From: Osmia lignaria lignaria
Lineage: Eukaryota > Arthropoda > Insecta > Hymenoptera > Megachilidae
Direction: 5' to 3'
Length of the DNA: 64,000 bases
Assembly: GCF_051020975.1 (NCBI RefSeq)
Contig: NW_027478170.1
Location: 5,890,001-5,954,000 of the forward strand
The number at the start of each line of letters is the position of its first letter. The stretch's first letter is position 1. Under the pieces are notes generated by a model that ran no database searches, was not told the DNA's origin, and saw only the letters and a program-made list of their open reading frames with translations. Positions 23,157 through 35,714 of the stretch are shown here, piece by piece. Position numbers and translations under genes: made by a program.

Positions 23157-24444
23157 TTGCAGATTTATCTCAAGGGAAGGGGCCTGACGGACATATTTCC
23201 AGATATTTCTTCTTCTTGTTGTTCTTCTTCTGCACAGCTAAGCTGGAAGTGGCATTTGCAGCTCGCAATAGTGCAGAGTTATCTCAAAGAAAGGGGCCAC
23301 GGTGTTTCTGTATCTCTATTATGTTGGTGCGGCTTCGGAACTTTTAAATATCTTGATATATCTCGAGAACTACGCATCTGATCAAAAAATATCGTAGAAC
23401 ATAAAAAGTAGCAAACTTAATTCTCTACAAATAAGGTCTCTTAACATTTTGCGATAGCTCGCTTGGTTTCCGAGATATTTGCAGATTTATCTCAAGGGAA
23501 GGGGCCTGACGGACATATTTCGAGATATTTCTTCTTCTTGTTGTTCTTCTTCTGCACAGCTAAGCTGGAAGTGGCATTTGCAGCTCGCAATAGTGCAGAG
23601 TTACCTCAAAGAAAGGGGCCACGGTGTTTCTGTATCTCTATTATGTTGGTGCGGCTTCGGAACTTTTAAATATCTTGATATATCTCGAGAACTACGCATC
23701 TGATCAAAAAATATCATAGAACATAGAAAGTAGGAAACTTAATTCTCTACAAAAAAGGTCTCTTAACATTTTGCCATAGCTCGCTTCGTTTCCGAGATAT
23801 TTGCAGATTTATCTCAAGGGAAGGGGCCTGACGGACATATTTCGAGATATTTCTTTTTCTTGTTGTTCTTCTTCTGCACAGCTAAGCTGGAAGTGGCATT
23901 TGCAGCGCGCAATAGTGGAGAGTTATCTCAAAGAAAGGGGCCACGGTGTTTCTGTATCTCTATTATGTTGGTGCGGCTTCGGAACTTTTAAATATCTTGA
24001 TATATCTCGAGAACTACGCATCTGTTCAAAAAATATCATAGAACATAAAAAGTAGGAATCCTAATTTTCTACAAAAAAGGTCTCTTAACATTTTGCCGTA
24101 GCTCGCTTCGTTTCCGAGATATTTGCAGATTTATCTCAAGGGAAGGGGCCTGACGGACATATTTCCAGATATTTCTTCTTCTTGTTGTTCTTCTTCTGCA
24201 CAGCTAAGCTGGAAGTGGCATTTGCAGCTCGCAATAGTGCAGAGTTATCGCAAAGAAAGGGGCCACGGTGTTTCTGTATCTCTATTATGTTGGTGCGGCT
24301 TCGGAACTTTTAAATATCTTGATATATCTCGAGAACTACGCATCTGATCAAAAAATATCGTAGAACATAAAAAATAGGAAACCTAATTTTCTACAAAAAA
24401 GGTCTCTTAACATTTTGCCGTAGCTCGCTTCGTTTCCGAGATAT
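23157..24444 (+). repeat. C D A B tetramer, second occurrence (m72-m75)
   Basis: Repeats the order and private marks of 17,684-18,971, including 'gcgatagctcgcttggtttcc' before D and 'catagaaag' after D. The offset is 5,473 bp, 17 monomers minus the one base lost in m71. Private changes are 'gtagcaaac' after C and 'agtggagag' in A. Confidence 0.82.
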
Positions 24445-25410
24445 TTGCAGATTTATCTCAAGGGAAGGGGCCTGACGGACATATTTCGAAATATTTCTTA
24501 TTCTTGTTGTTCTTCTTCTGCACAGCTAAGCTGGAAGTGGCATTTGCAGCTCGCAATAGTGCAGAGTTATCGCAAAGAAAGGGGCCACGGTGTTTCTGTA
24601 TCTCTACTATGTTGGTGCGGCTTCGGAACTTTTAAATATCTTGATATATCTCGAGAACTACGCATCTGATCAAAAAATATCATAGAACATAAAAAGTAGG
24701 AAACTTAATTCTCTACACAAAAGGTCTTTTAACGTTTTGCAATAGCTCGCTTCGTTTCCGAGATATTTGCGGATTTATCTCAAGGGAAGGGGCCTGACGG
24801 ACATATTTCGAAATATTTCTTATTCTTGTTGTTCTTCTTCTGCACAGCTAAGCTGGAAGTGGCATTTGCAGCTCGCAATAGTGCAGAGTTATCTCAAAGA
24901 AAGGGGCCACGGTGTTTCTGTATCTCTATTATGTTGGTGCGGCTTCGGAACTTTTAAATATCTTGATATATCTCGAGAACTACGCATCTGATCAAAAAAT
25001 ATCATAGAACATAAAAAATAGGAAACCTAATTTTCTACAAAAAAGGTCTCTTAACATTTTGCCGTAGCTCGCTTCGTTTCCGAGATATTTGCAGATTTAT
25101 CTCAAGGGAAGGGGCCTGACGGACATATTTCGAAATATTTCTTATTCTTGTTGTTCTTCTTCTGCACAGCTAAGCTGGAAGTGGCATTTGCAGCTCGCAA
25201 TAGTGCAGATTTATCTCAAAGAAAGGGGCCACGGTGTTTCTGTACCTCTATTATGTTGGTGCAGCTTCGGAGCTTTTAAATATCTTGATATATCTCGAGA
25301 ACTACGCATCTGATCAAAAAATATCATAGAACATAAAAAGTAGGAAACTTAATTCTCTACAAAAAAGGTCTCTTAACATTTTCCCATAGCTGGCATCGTT
25401 TCCGAGATAT
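24445..25410 (+). repeat. R-type trio (m76-m78)
   Basis: First appearance of the R type, marked by 'tttcgaaatatttcttattc'. m76 keeps B's 'tatcgcaaag', adds 'tctactatg' and ends with 'ctacacaaaagg...ttaacgttttgc'. m77 starts 'gcggatttatc'. m78 has 'gtgcagatttatc', 'gtacctc', 'tgcagcttcggagc' and leads into 'ttcccatagctggcatcg', the linker that precedes T throughout the central block. Confidence 0.83.
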
Positions 25411-26376
25411 TTGCAGATTTAGCTCAAGGGAAGGGGCCTGACGGACATATTCCGAGATATTTCTTCTTCTTGTTGTTCCTCTTCTGCACAGCTAAGCTGG
25501 AAGTGGCATTTGCAGGTCGCAATAGTGCAGAGTTATCTCAAAGAAAGGGGCCACGGTGTTTCTGTATCTCTATTATGTTGGTGCGGCTTCGGAACTTTTA
25601 AATATCTCGATATATCTCGAAAACTACGCTTCTGATCAAAAAATATCAGAGAACGTAAATTGTAGGAAACATAATTCTCTACAAAAAAGGTCTCTTAACA
25701 TTTTGCCATAGCTTGCTTCGTTTCCGAGATATTTGCAGATTTATCTCAAGGGAAGGGGCCTGACGGACATATTTCGAGATATTTCTTCTTCTTGTTGTCC
25801 TTCTTCTGCACAGCTAAGCTGGAAGTGGCATTTGCAGCTCGCAATAGTGCAGAGTTATCTCAAAGAAAGGGGCCACGGTGTTTCTGTATCTCTATTATGT
25901 TGGTGCGGCTTCGGAACTTTTAAATATCTTGATATATCTCGAGAACTACGCATCTGATCAAAAAATATCGTAGAACATAAAAAGTAGGAAACTTAATTCT
26001 CTACAAATAAGGTCTCTAAACATTTTGCCATAGCTCGCTTGGTTTCCGAGATATTTGCAGATTTATCTCAAGGGAAGGGGCCTGACGGACATATTTCGAG
26101 ATATTTCTTTTTCTTGTTGTTCTTCTTCTGCACAGCTAAGCTGGAAGTGGCATTTGCAGCGCGCAATAGTGCAGAGTTATCTCAAAGAAAGGGGCCACGG
26201 TGTTTCTGTATCTCTATTATGTTGGTGCGGCTTCGGAACTTTTAAATATCTTGATATATCTCGAGAACTACGCATCTGTTCAAAAAATAACATAGAACAT
26301 AAAAAGTAGGAATCCTAATTTTCTACAAAAAAGGTCTCTTAACATTTTGCCGTAGCTCGCTTCGTTTCCGAGATAT
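25411..26376 (+). repeat. First T G D/A monomers (m79-m81)
   Basis: m79 is the first T: 'gatttagctcaag', 'attccgag', 'gttcctcttc', 'gcaggtcgc', and the tail 'cttctgatc...cagagaacg'. m80 is the first G: 'gttgtccttc' with the tail 'tatcgtag...caaataagg...ctctaaac'. m81 is introduced by 'cttggtttcc' and has an A body with 'tctttttcttg' and a private 'aaaaaataacatag'. These supply the opening part of the 7-mer found later. Confidence 0.83.
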
Positions 26377-27020
26377 TTGCAGATTTATCTCAAGGGAAGG
26401 GGCCTGACGGACATATTTCGAAATATTTCTTATTCTTGTTGTTCTTCTTCTGCACAGCTAAGCTGGAAGTGGCATTTGCAGCTCGCAATAGTGCAGAGTT
26501 ATCGCAAAGAAAGGGGCCACGGTGTTTCTGTATCTCTACTATGTTGGTGCGGCTTCGGAACTTTTAAATATCTTGATATATCTCGAGAACTACGCATCTG
26601 ATCAAAAAATATCATAGAACATAAAAAGTAGGAAACTTAATTCTCTACACAAAAGGTCTTTTAACGTTTTGCAATAGCTCGCTTCGTTTCCGAGATATTT
26701 GCGGATTTATCTCAAGGGAAGGGGCCTGACGGACATATTTCGAAATATTTCTTATTCTTGTTGTTCTTCTTCTGCACAGCTAAGCTGGAAGTGGCATTTG
26801 CAGCTCGCAATAGTGCAGAGTTATCTCAAAGAAAGGGGCCACGGTGTTTCTGTATCTCTATTATGTTGGTGCGGCTTCGGAACTTTTAAATATCTTGATA
26901 TATCTCGAGAACTACGCATCTGATCAAAAAATATCATAGAACATAAAAAATAGGAAACCTAATTTTCTACAAAAAAGGTCTCTTAACATTTTGCCGTAGC
27001 TCGCTTCGTTTCCGAGATAT
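26377..27020 (+). repeat. R pair, duplicate of 24,445-25,088 (m82-m83)
   Basis: Shares with m76-m77 the marks 'tttcgaaatatttc', 'tatcgcaaag', 'tctactatg', 'ctacacaaaagg' and 'gcggatttatc', at an offset of 1,932 bp (six monomers). It is followed directly by G, without T. Confidence 0.85.
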
Positions 27021-28952
27021 TTGCAGATTTATCTCAAGGGAAGGGGCCTGACGGACATATTTCGAGATATTTCTTCTTCTTGTTGTCCTTCTTCTGCACA
27101 GCTAAGCTGGAAGTGGCATTTGCAGCTCGCAATAGTGCAGAGTTATCTCAAAGAAAGGGGCCACGGTGTTTCTGTATCTCTATTATGTTGGTGCGGCTTC
27201 GGAACTTTTAAATATCTTGATATATCTCGAGAACTACGCATCTGATCAAAAAATATCGTAGAACATAAAAAGTAGGAAACTTAATTCTCTACAAATAAGG
27301 TCTCTAAACATTTTGCCATAGCTCGCTTGGTTTCCGAGATATTTGCAGATTTATCTCAAGGGAAGGGGCCTGACGGACATATTTCGAGATATTTCTTCTT
27401 CTTGTTGTTCTTCTTCTGCACAGCTAAGCTGGAAGTGGCATTTGCAGCGCGCAATAGTGCAGAGTTATCTCAAAGAAAGGGGCCACGGTGTTTCTGTATC
27501 TCTATTATGTTGGTGCGGCTTCGGAACTTTTAAATATCTTGATATATCTCGAGAACTACGCATCTGTTCAAAAAATATCATAGAACATAAAAAGTAGGAA
27601 TCCTAATTTTCTACAAAAAAGGTCTCTTATCATTTTGCCGTAGCTCGCTTCGTTTCCGAGATATTTGCAGAATTATCTCAAGGGAAGGGGCCTGACGGAC
27701 ATATTTCCAGATATTTCTTCTTCTTGTTGTTCTTCTTCTGCACAGCTAAGCTGGAAGTGGCATTTGCAGCTCGCAATAGTGCAGAGTTATCTCAAAGAAA
27801 GGGGCCACGGTGTTTCTGTATCTCTATTATCTTGGTGCGGCTTCGGAACTTTTAATTATCTTGATATATCTCGAGAACTACGCATCTGATCAAAAAATAT
27901 CGTAGAAAATAAAAAGTAGGAAACTTAAATCTCTACAAATAAGGTCTCTTAACATTTTGCCATAGCTCGCTTCGTTTCCGAGATATTTGCAGATTTATCT
28001 CAAGGGAAGGGGCCTGACGGACATATTTCGAGATATTTCTTCTTCTTGTTGTTCTTCTTCTGCACAGCTAAGCTGGAAGTGGCATTTGCAGCTCGCAATA
28101 GTGCAGAGTTACCTCAAAGAAAGGGGCCACGGTGTTTCTGTATCTCTATTATGTTGGTGCCGCTTCGGAACTTTTAAATATCAGGATATATCTCGAGAAC
28201 TACGCATCTGATCAAAAAATATCATAGAACATAAAAAGTAGGAAACTTAATTCTCTACAAAAAAGGTCTCTTAACATTTTGCCATAGCTCGCTTCGTTTC
28301 CGAGATATTTGCAGATTCATCTCAAGGGAAGGGGCCTGACGGACATATTTCCAGATATTTCTTCTTCTTGTTGTTCTTCTTCTGCACAGCTAAGCTGGAA
28401 GTGGCATTTGCAGCGCGCAATAGTGCAGAGTTATCTCAAAGAAAGGGGCCACGGTGTTTCTGTATCTCTATTATGTTGGTGCGGCTTCGGAACTTTTAAA
28501 TATCTTGATATATCTCGAGAACTACGCATCTGTTCAAAAAATATCATAGAACATAAAAAGTAGGAATCCTAATTTTCTACAAAAAAGGTCTCTTAACATT
28601 TTGCCGTAGCTCGCTTCGTTTCCGAGATATTTGCAGATTTATCTCAAGGGAAGGGGCTTGACGGACATATTTCCAGATATTTCTTCTTCTTGTTGTTCTT
28701 CTTCTGCACAGCTAAGCTGGAAGTGGCATTTGCAGCTCGCAATAGTGCAGAGTTATCTCAAAGAAAGGGGCCACGGTGTTTCTGTATCTCTATTATGTTG
28801 GTGCGGCTTCGGAACTTTTAAATATCTTGATATATCTCGAGAACTACGCATCTGATCGAAAAATATCATAGAACATAAAAAGTAGGAAACTTAATTCTCT
28901 ACAAAAGAGGTCTCTTAACATTTTGCCATAGCTCGCTTCGTTTCCGAGTTAT
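27021..28952 (+). repeat. 7-mer higher-order repeat lacking its first monomer (m84-m89)
   Basis: Order G D N X Y Z, that is the central 7-mer without T. N has 'gcagaattatc', 'attatcttgg' and the tail 'gtagaaaat...cttaaatctc'. X has 'gttacctc', 'tgccgcttcgg' and 'atcaggat'. Y has 'tttccagat', 'gcagcgcgc' and 'ctgttca'. Z has 'ggggcttgacgg' and the tail 'gatcgaaaaa...caaaagagg'. Private changes not seen in later copies are 'cttatcatttt', 'tttaattatc' and 'gcagattcatc'; 'gagttatttgc' at 28,949 also separates it from them. Confidence 0.87.
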
Positions 28953-31206
28953 TTGCAGATTTATCTCAAGGGAAGGGGCCTGACGGACATATTTCGAGAT
29001 ATTTCTTCTTTTTGTTGTTGTTCTTCTGCACAGCTAAGCTGGAAGTGGCATTTGCAGCTCGCAATAGTGCAGAGTTATCTCAAAGAAAGGGGCCACGGTG
29101 TTTCTGTACCTCTATTATGTTGGTGCGGCTTCGGAACTTTTAAATATCTTGATATATCTCGAGAACTACGCACCCGATCAAAAAATATCATAGAACATAA
29201 AAAGTAGGAAACTTAATTCTCTACAAAAAAGGTCTCTTAACATTTTGCCATAGCTCGCTTCGTTTCCGAGATATTTGCAGATTTATCTCGAGGGAAGGGG
29301 CCTGACGGACATATTTCGAGATATTTCTTCTTCTTGTTGTTCTTCTTCTGCACAGCTAAGCTGGAAGTGGCATTTGCAGCGCGCAATAGTGCAGAGTTAT
29401 CTCAAAGAAAGGGGCCACGGGGTTTCTGTATCTCTATTATGTTGGTGCGGCTTCGGATCTTTTAAATATCTCGATATATCTCGAAAACTACGCTTCTGAT
29501 CAAAAAATATCATAGAACATAAATTGTAGGAAACATAATTATCTACAAAAAAGGTCTCTTAACATTTTGCCGTAGCTCGCTTCGTTTCCGAGATATTTGC
29601 AGATTTATCTCAAGGGAAGGGGCCTGACGGACATATTTCTAGATATTTCTTCTTCTTGTTGCTCTTCTTCTGCACAGCTAAGCTGGAAGTGGCATTTGCA
29701 GCTCGCAATAGTGCAGAGTTATCGCAAAGAAAGGGGCCACGGTGTTTCTGTATCTCTATTATGTTGGTGCGGCTTCGGAACTTTTAAATATCTTGATATA
29801 TCTCGAGAACTACGCATCTGATCAAAAAATATCATAGATCATAAAAAGTAGGAAACGTAATTTTCTACAAAAAAGGTCTCTTAACATTTTGCCGTAGCTC
29901 GCTTCGTTTCCGAGATATTTGCAGATTTATCTCAAGGGAAGGGGCCTGACGGACATATTTCGAAATATTTCTTATTCTTGTTGTTCTTCTTCTGCACAGC
30001 TAAGCTGGAAGTGGCATTTGCAGCTCGCAATAGTGCAGAGTTATCTCAAAGAAAGGGGCCACGGTGTTTCTGTACCTCTATTATGTTGGTGCAGCTTCGG
30101 AGCTTTTAAATATCTTGATATATCTCGAGAACTACGCATCTGATCAAAAAATATCATAGAACATAAAAAGTAGGAAACTTAATTCTCTACAAAAAAGGTC
30201 TCTTAACATTTTGCCATAGCTCGCTTCGTTTCCGAGATATTTGCAGATTTATCTCGAGGGAAGGGGCCTGACGGACATATTTCGAGATATTTCTTCTTCT
30301 TGTTGTTCTTCTTCTGCACAGCTAAGCTGGAAGTGGCATTTGCAGCGCGCAATAGTGCAGAGTTATCTCAAAGAAAGGGGCCACGGGGTTTCTGTATCTC
30401 TATTATGTTGGTGCGGCTTCGGATCTTTTAAATATCTCGATATATCTCGAAAACTACGCTTCTGATCAAAAAATATCATAGAACATAAATTGTAGGAAAC
30501 ATAATTATCTACAAAAAAGGTCTCTTAACATTTTGCCGTAGCTCGCTTCGTTTCCGAGATATTTGCAGATTTATCTCAAGGGACGGGGCCTGACGGACAT
30601 ATTTCTAGATATTTCTTCTTCTTGTTGTTCTTCTTCTGCACAGCTAAGCTGGAAGTGGCATTTGCAGCTCGCAATAGTGCAGAGTTATCTCAAAGAAAGG
30701 GGCCACGGTGTTTCTGTATCTCTATTATGTTGGTGCGGCTTCGGAACTTTTAAATATCTTGATATATCTCGAGAACTACGCATCTGATCAAAAAATATCA
30801 TAGAACATAAAAAGTAGGAAACCTAATTTTCTACAAAAAAGGTCTCTTAACATTTTGCCGTAGCTCTTTTCGTTTCCGAGATATTTGCAGATTTATCTCA
30901 AGGGAAGGGGCCTGACGGACATATTTCGAAATATTTCTTATTCTTGTTGTTCTTCTTCTGCACAGCTAAGCTGGAAGTGGCATTTGCAGCTCGCAATAGT
31001 GCAGAGTTATCTCAAAGAAAGGGGCCACGGTGTTTCTGTACCTCTATTATGTTGGTGCAGCTTCGGAGCTTTTAAATATCTTGATATATCTCGAGAACTA
31101 CGCATCTGATCAAAAAATATCATAGAACATAAAAAGTAGGAAACTTAATTCTCTACAAAAAAGGTCTCTTAACATTTTCCCATAGCTGGCATCGTTTCCG
31201 AGATAT
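28953..31206 (+). repeat. F E L R E L R run (m90-m96)
   Basis: F here has 'ttgttgttgttcttc' and 'cacccgatc'. The E-L-R trimer follows twice (29,275-30,240 and 30,241-31,206). The two trimers differ: the first L has 'gttgctcttc', 'tatcgcaaag' and an 'agatcat' tail, while the second has 'agggacggggc' and a 'gctcttttcg' lead-out. E carries 'tatctcgaggg', 'cacggggtttc', 'cggatctttt' and 'cataattatctac'. Confidence 0.87.
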
Positions 31207-33460
31207 TTGCAGATTTAGCTCAAGGGAAGGGGCCTGACGGACATATTCCGAGATATTTCTTCTTCTTGTTGTTCCTCTTCTGCACAGCTAAGCTGGAAGT
31301 GGCATTTGCAGGTCGCAATAGTGCAGAGTTATCTCAAAGAAAGGGGCCACGGTGTTTCTGTATCTCTATTATGTTGGTGCGGCTTCGGAACTTTTAAATA
31401 TCTCGATATATCTCGAAAACTACGCTTCTGATCAAAAAACATCAGAGAACGTAAATTGTAGGAAACATAATTCTCTACAAAAAAGGTCTCTTAACATTTT
31501 GCCATAGCTTGCTTCGTTTCCGAGATATTTGCAGATTTATCTCAAGGGAAGGGGCCTGACGGACATATTTCGAGATATTTCTTCTTCTTGTTGTCCTTCT
31601 TCTGCACAGCTAAGCTGGAAGTGGCATTTGCAGCTCGCAATAGTGCAGAGTTATCTCAAAGAAAGGGGCCACGGTGTTTCTGTATCTCTATTATGTTGGT
31701 GCGGCTTCGGAACTTTTAAATATCTTGATATATCTCGAGAACTACGCATCTGATCAAAAAATATCGTAGAACATAAAAAGTAGGAAACTTAATTCTCTAC
31801 AAATAAGGTCTCTAAACATTTTGCCATAGCTCGCTTGGTTTCCGAGATATTTGCAGATTTATCTCAAGGGAAGGGGCCTGACGGACATATTTCGAGATAT
31901 TTCTTCTTCTTGTTGTTCTTCTTCTGCACAGCTAAGCTGGAAGTGGCATTTGCAGCGCGCAATAGTGCAGAGTTATCTCAAAGAAAGGGGCCACGGTGTT
32001 TCTGTATCTCTATTATGTTGGTGCGGCTTCGGAACTTTTAAATATCTTGATATATCTCGAGAACTACGCATCTGTTCAAAAAATATCATAGAACATAAAA
32101 AGTAGGAATCCTAATTTTCTACAAAAAAGGTCTCTTAACATTTTGCCGTAGCTCGCTTCGTTTCCGAGATATTTGCAGAATTATCTCAAGGGAAGGGGCC
32201 TGACGGACATATTTCCAGATATTTCTTCTTCTTGTTGTTCTTCTTCTGCACAGCTAAGCTGGAAGTGGCATTTGCAGCTCGCAATAGTGCAGAGTTATCT
32301 CAAAGAAAGGGGCCACGGTGTTTCTGTATCTCTATTATCTTGGTGCGGCTTCGGAACTTTTAAATATCTTGATATATCTCGAGAACTACGCATCTGATCA
32401 AAAAATATCGTAGAAAATAAAAAGTAGGAAACTTAAATCTCTACAAATAAGGTCTCTTAACATTTTGCCATAGCTCGCTTCGTTTCCGAGATATTTGCAG
32501 ATTTATCTCAAGGGAAGGGGCCTGACGGACATATTTCGAGATATTTCTTCTTCTTGTTGTTCTTCTTCTGCACAGCTAAGCTGGAAGTGGCATTTGCAGC
32601 TCGCAATAGTGCAGAGTTACCTCAAAGAAAGGGGCCACGGTGTTTCTGTATCTCTATTATGTTGGTGCCGCTTCGGAACTTTTAAATATCAGGATATATC
32701 TCGAGAACTACGCATCTGATCAAAAAATATCATAGAACATAAAAAGTAGGAAACTTAATTCTCTACAAAAAAGGTCTCTTAACATTTTGCCATAGCTCGC
32801 TTCGTTTCCGAGATATTTGCAGATTTATCTCAAGGGAAGGGGCCTGACGGACATATTTCCAGATATTTCTTCTTCTTGTTGTTCTTCTTCTGCACAGCTA
32901 AGCTGGAAGTGGCATTTGCAGCGCGCAATAGTGCAGAGTTATCTCAAAGAAAGGGGCCACGGTGTTTCTGTATCTCTATTATGTTGGTGCGGCTTCGGAA
33001 CTTTTAAATATCTTGATATATCTCGAGAACTACGCATCTGTTCAAAAAATATCATAGAACATAAAAAGTAGGAATCCTAATTTTCTACAAAAAAGGTCTC
33101 TTAACATTTTGCCGTAGCTCGCTTCGTTTCCGAGATATTTGCAGATTTATCTCAAGGGAAGGGGCTTGACGGACATATTTCCAGATATTTCTTCTTCTTG
33201 TTGTTCTTCTTCTGCACAGCTAAGCTGGAAGTGGCATTTGCAGCTCGCAATAGTGCAGAGTTATCTCAAAGAAAGGGGCCACGGTGTTTCTGTATCTCTA
33301 TTATGTTGGTGCGGCTTCGGAACTTTTAAATATCTTGATATATCTCGAGAACTACGCATCTGATCGAAAAATATCATAGAACATAAAAAGTAGGAAACTT
33401 AATTCTCTACAAAAGAGGTCTCTTAACATTTTGCCATAGCTCGCTTCGTTTCCGAGATAT
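31207..33460 (+). repeat. Central 7-mer T G D N X Y Z, copy (m97-m103)
   Basis: First complete 7-mer, 2,254 bp. T is preceded by the R-linked 'ttcccatagctggcatcg', has 'aaaaaacatcagagaacg' and the tail 'gtaggaaacataattc'. X reads 'cttcggaac'. Confidence 0.9.
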
Positions 33461-35714
33461 TTGCAGATTTAGCTCAAGGGAAGGGGCCTGACGGACATAT
33501 TCCGAGATATTTCTTCTTCTTGTTGTTCCTCTTCTGCACAGCTAAGCTGGAAGTGGCATTTGCAGGTCGCAATAGTGCAGAGTTATCTCAAAGAAAGGGG
33601 CCACGGTGTTTCTGTATCTCTATTATGTTGGTGCGGCTTCGGAACTTTTAAATATCTCGATATATCTCGAAAACTACGCTTCTGATCAAAAAACATCAGA
33701 GAACGTAAATTGTAGGAAATATAATTCTCTACAAAAAAGGTCTCTTAACATTTTGCCATAGCTTGCTTCGTTTCCGAGATATTTGCAGATTTATCTCAAG
33801 GGAAGGGGCCTGACGGACATATTTCGAGATATTTCTTCTTCTTGTTGTCCTTCTTCTGCACAGCTAAGCTGGAAGTGGCATTTGCAGCTCGCAATAGTGC
33901 AGAGTTATCTCAAAGAAAGGGGCCACGGTGTTTCTGTATCTCTATTATGTTGGTGCGGCTTCGGAACTTTTAAATATCTTGATATATCTCGAGAACTACG
34001 CATCTGATCAAAAAATATCGTAGAACATAAAAAGTAGGAAACTTAATTCTCTACAAATAAGGTCTCTAAACATTTTGCCATAGCTCGCTTGGTTTCCGAG
34101 ATATTTGCAGATTTATCTCAAGGGAAGGGGCCTGACGGACATATTTCGAGATATTTCTTCTTCTTGTTGTTCTTCTTCTGCACAGCTAAGCTGGAAGTGG
34201 CATTTGCAGCGCGCAATAGTGCAGAGTTATCTCAAAGAAAGGGGCCACGGTGTTTCTGTATCTCTATTATGTTGGTGCGGCTTCGGAACTTTTAAATATC
34301 TTGATATATCTCGAGAACTACGCATCTGTTCAAAAAATATCATAGAACATAAAAAGTAGGAATCCTAATTTTCTACAAAAAAGGTCTCTTAACATTTTGC
34401 CGTAGCTCGCTTCGTTTCCGAGATATTTGCAGAATTATCTCAAGGGAAGGGGCCTGACGGACATATTTCCAGATATTTCTTCTTCTTGTTGTTCTTCTTC
34501 TGCACAGCTAAGCTGGAAGTGGCATTTGCAGCTCGCAATAGTGCAGAGTTATCTCAAAGAAAGGGGCCACGGTGTTTCTGTATCTCTATTATCTTGGTGC
34601 GGCTTCGGAACTTTTAAATATCTTGATATATCTCGAGAACTACGCATCTGATCAAAAAATATCGTAGAAAATAAAAAGTAGGAAACTTAAATCTCTACAA
34701 ATAAGGTCTCTTAACATTTTGCCATAGCTCGCTTCGTTTCCGAGATATTTGCAGATTTATCTCAAGGGAAGGGGCCTGACGGACATATTTCGAGATATTT
34801 CTTCTTCTTGTTGTTCTTCTTCTGCACAGCTAAGCTGGAAGTGGCATTTGCAGCTCGCAATAGTGCAGAGTTACCTCAAAGAAAGGGGCCACGGTGTTTC
34901 TGTATCTCTATTATGTTGGTGCCGCTTCGGTACTTTTAAATATCAGGATATATCTCGAGAACTACGCATCTGATCAAAAAATATCATAGAACATAAAAAG
35001 TAGGAAACTTAATTCTCTACAAAAAAGGTCTCTTAACATTTTGCCATAGCTCGCTTCGTTTCCGAGATATTTGCAGATTTATCTCAAGGGAAGGGGCCTG
35101 ACGGACATATTTCCAGATATTTCTTCTTCTTGTTGTTCTTCTTCTGCACAGCTAAGCTGGAAGTGGCATTTGCAGCGCGCAATAGTGCAGAGTTATCTCA
35201 AAGAAAGGGGCCACGGTGTTTCTGTATCTCTATTATGTTGGTGCGGCTTCGGAACTTTTAAATATCTTGATATATCTCGAGAACTACGCATCTGTTCAAA
35301 AAATATCATAGAACATAAAAAGTAGGAATCCTAATTTTCTACAAAAAAGGTCTCTTAACATTTTGCCGTAGCTCGCTTCGTTTCCGAGATATTTGCAGAT
35401 TTATCTCAAGGGAAGGGGCTTGACGGACATATTTCCAGATATTTCTTCTTCTTGTTGTTCTTCTTCTGCACAGCTAAGCTGGAAGTGGCATTTGCAGCTC
35501 GCAATAGTGCAGAGTTATCTCAAAGAAAGGGGCCACGGTGTTTCTGTATCTCTATTATGTTGGTGCGGCTTCGGAACTTTTAAATATCTTGATATATCTC
35601 GAGAACTACGCATCTGATCGAAAAATATCATAGAACATAAAAAGTAGGAAACTTAATTCTCTACAAAAGAGGTCTCTTAACATTTTGCCATAGCTCGCTT
35701 CGTTTCCGAGATAT
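33461..35714 (+). repeat. Central 7-mer T G D N X Y Z, copy (m104-m110)
   Basis: Directly follows the previous 7-mer, so T is preceded by the Z lead-out 'gccatagctcgcttcg' instead of the R linker. T's tail has 'gtaggaaatataattc' and X has 'cttcggtac', both absent from the previous copy. This separates the two 7-mer lineages. Confidence 0.9.
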
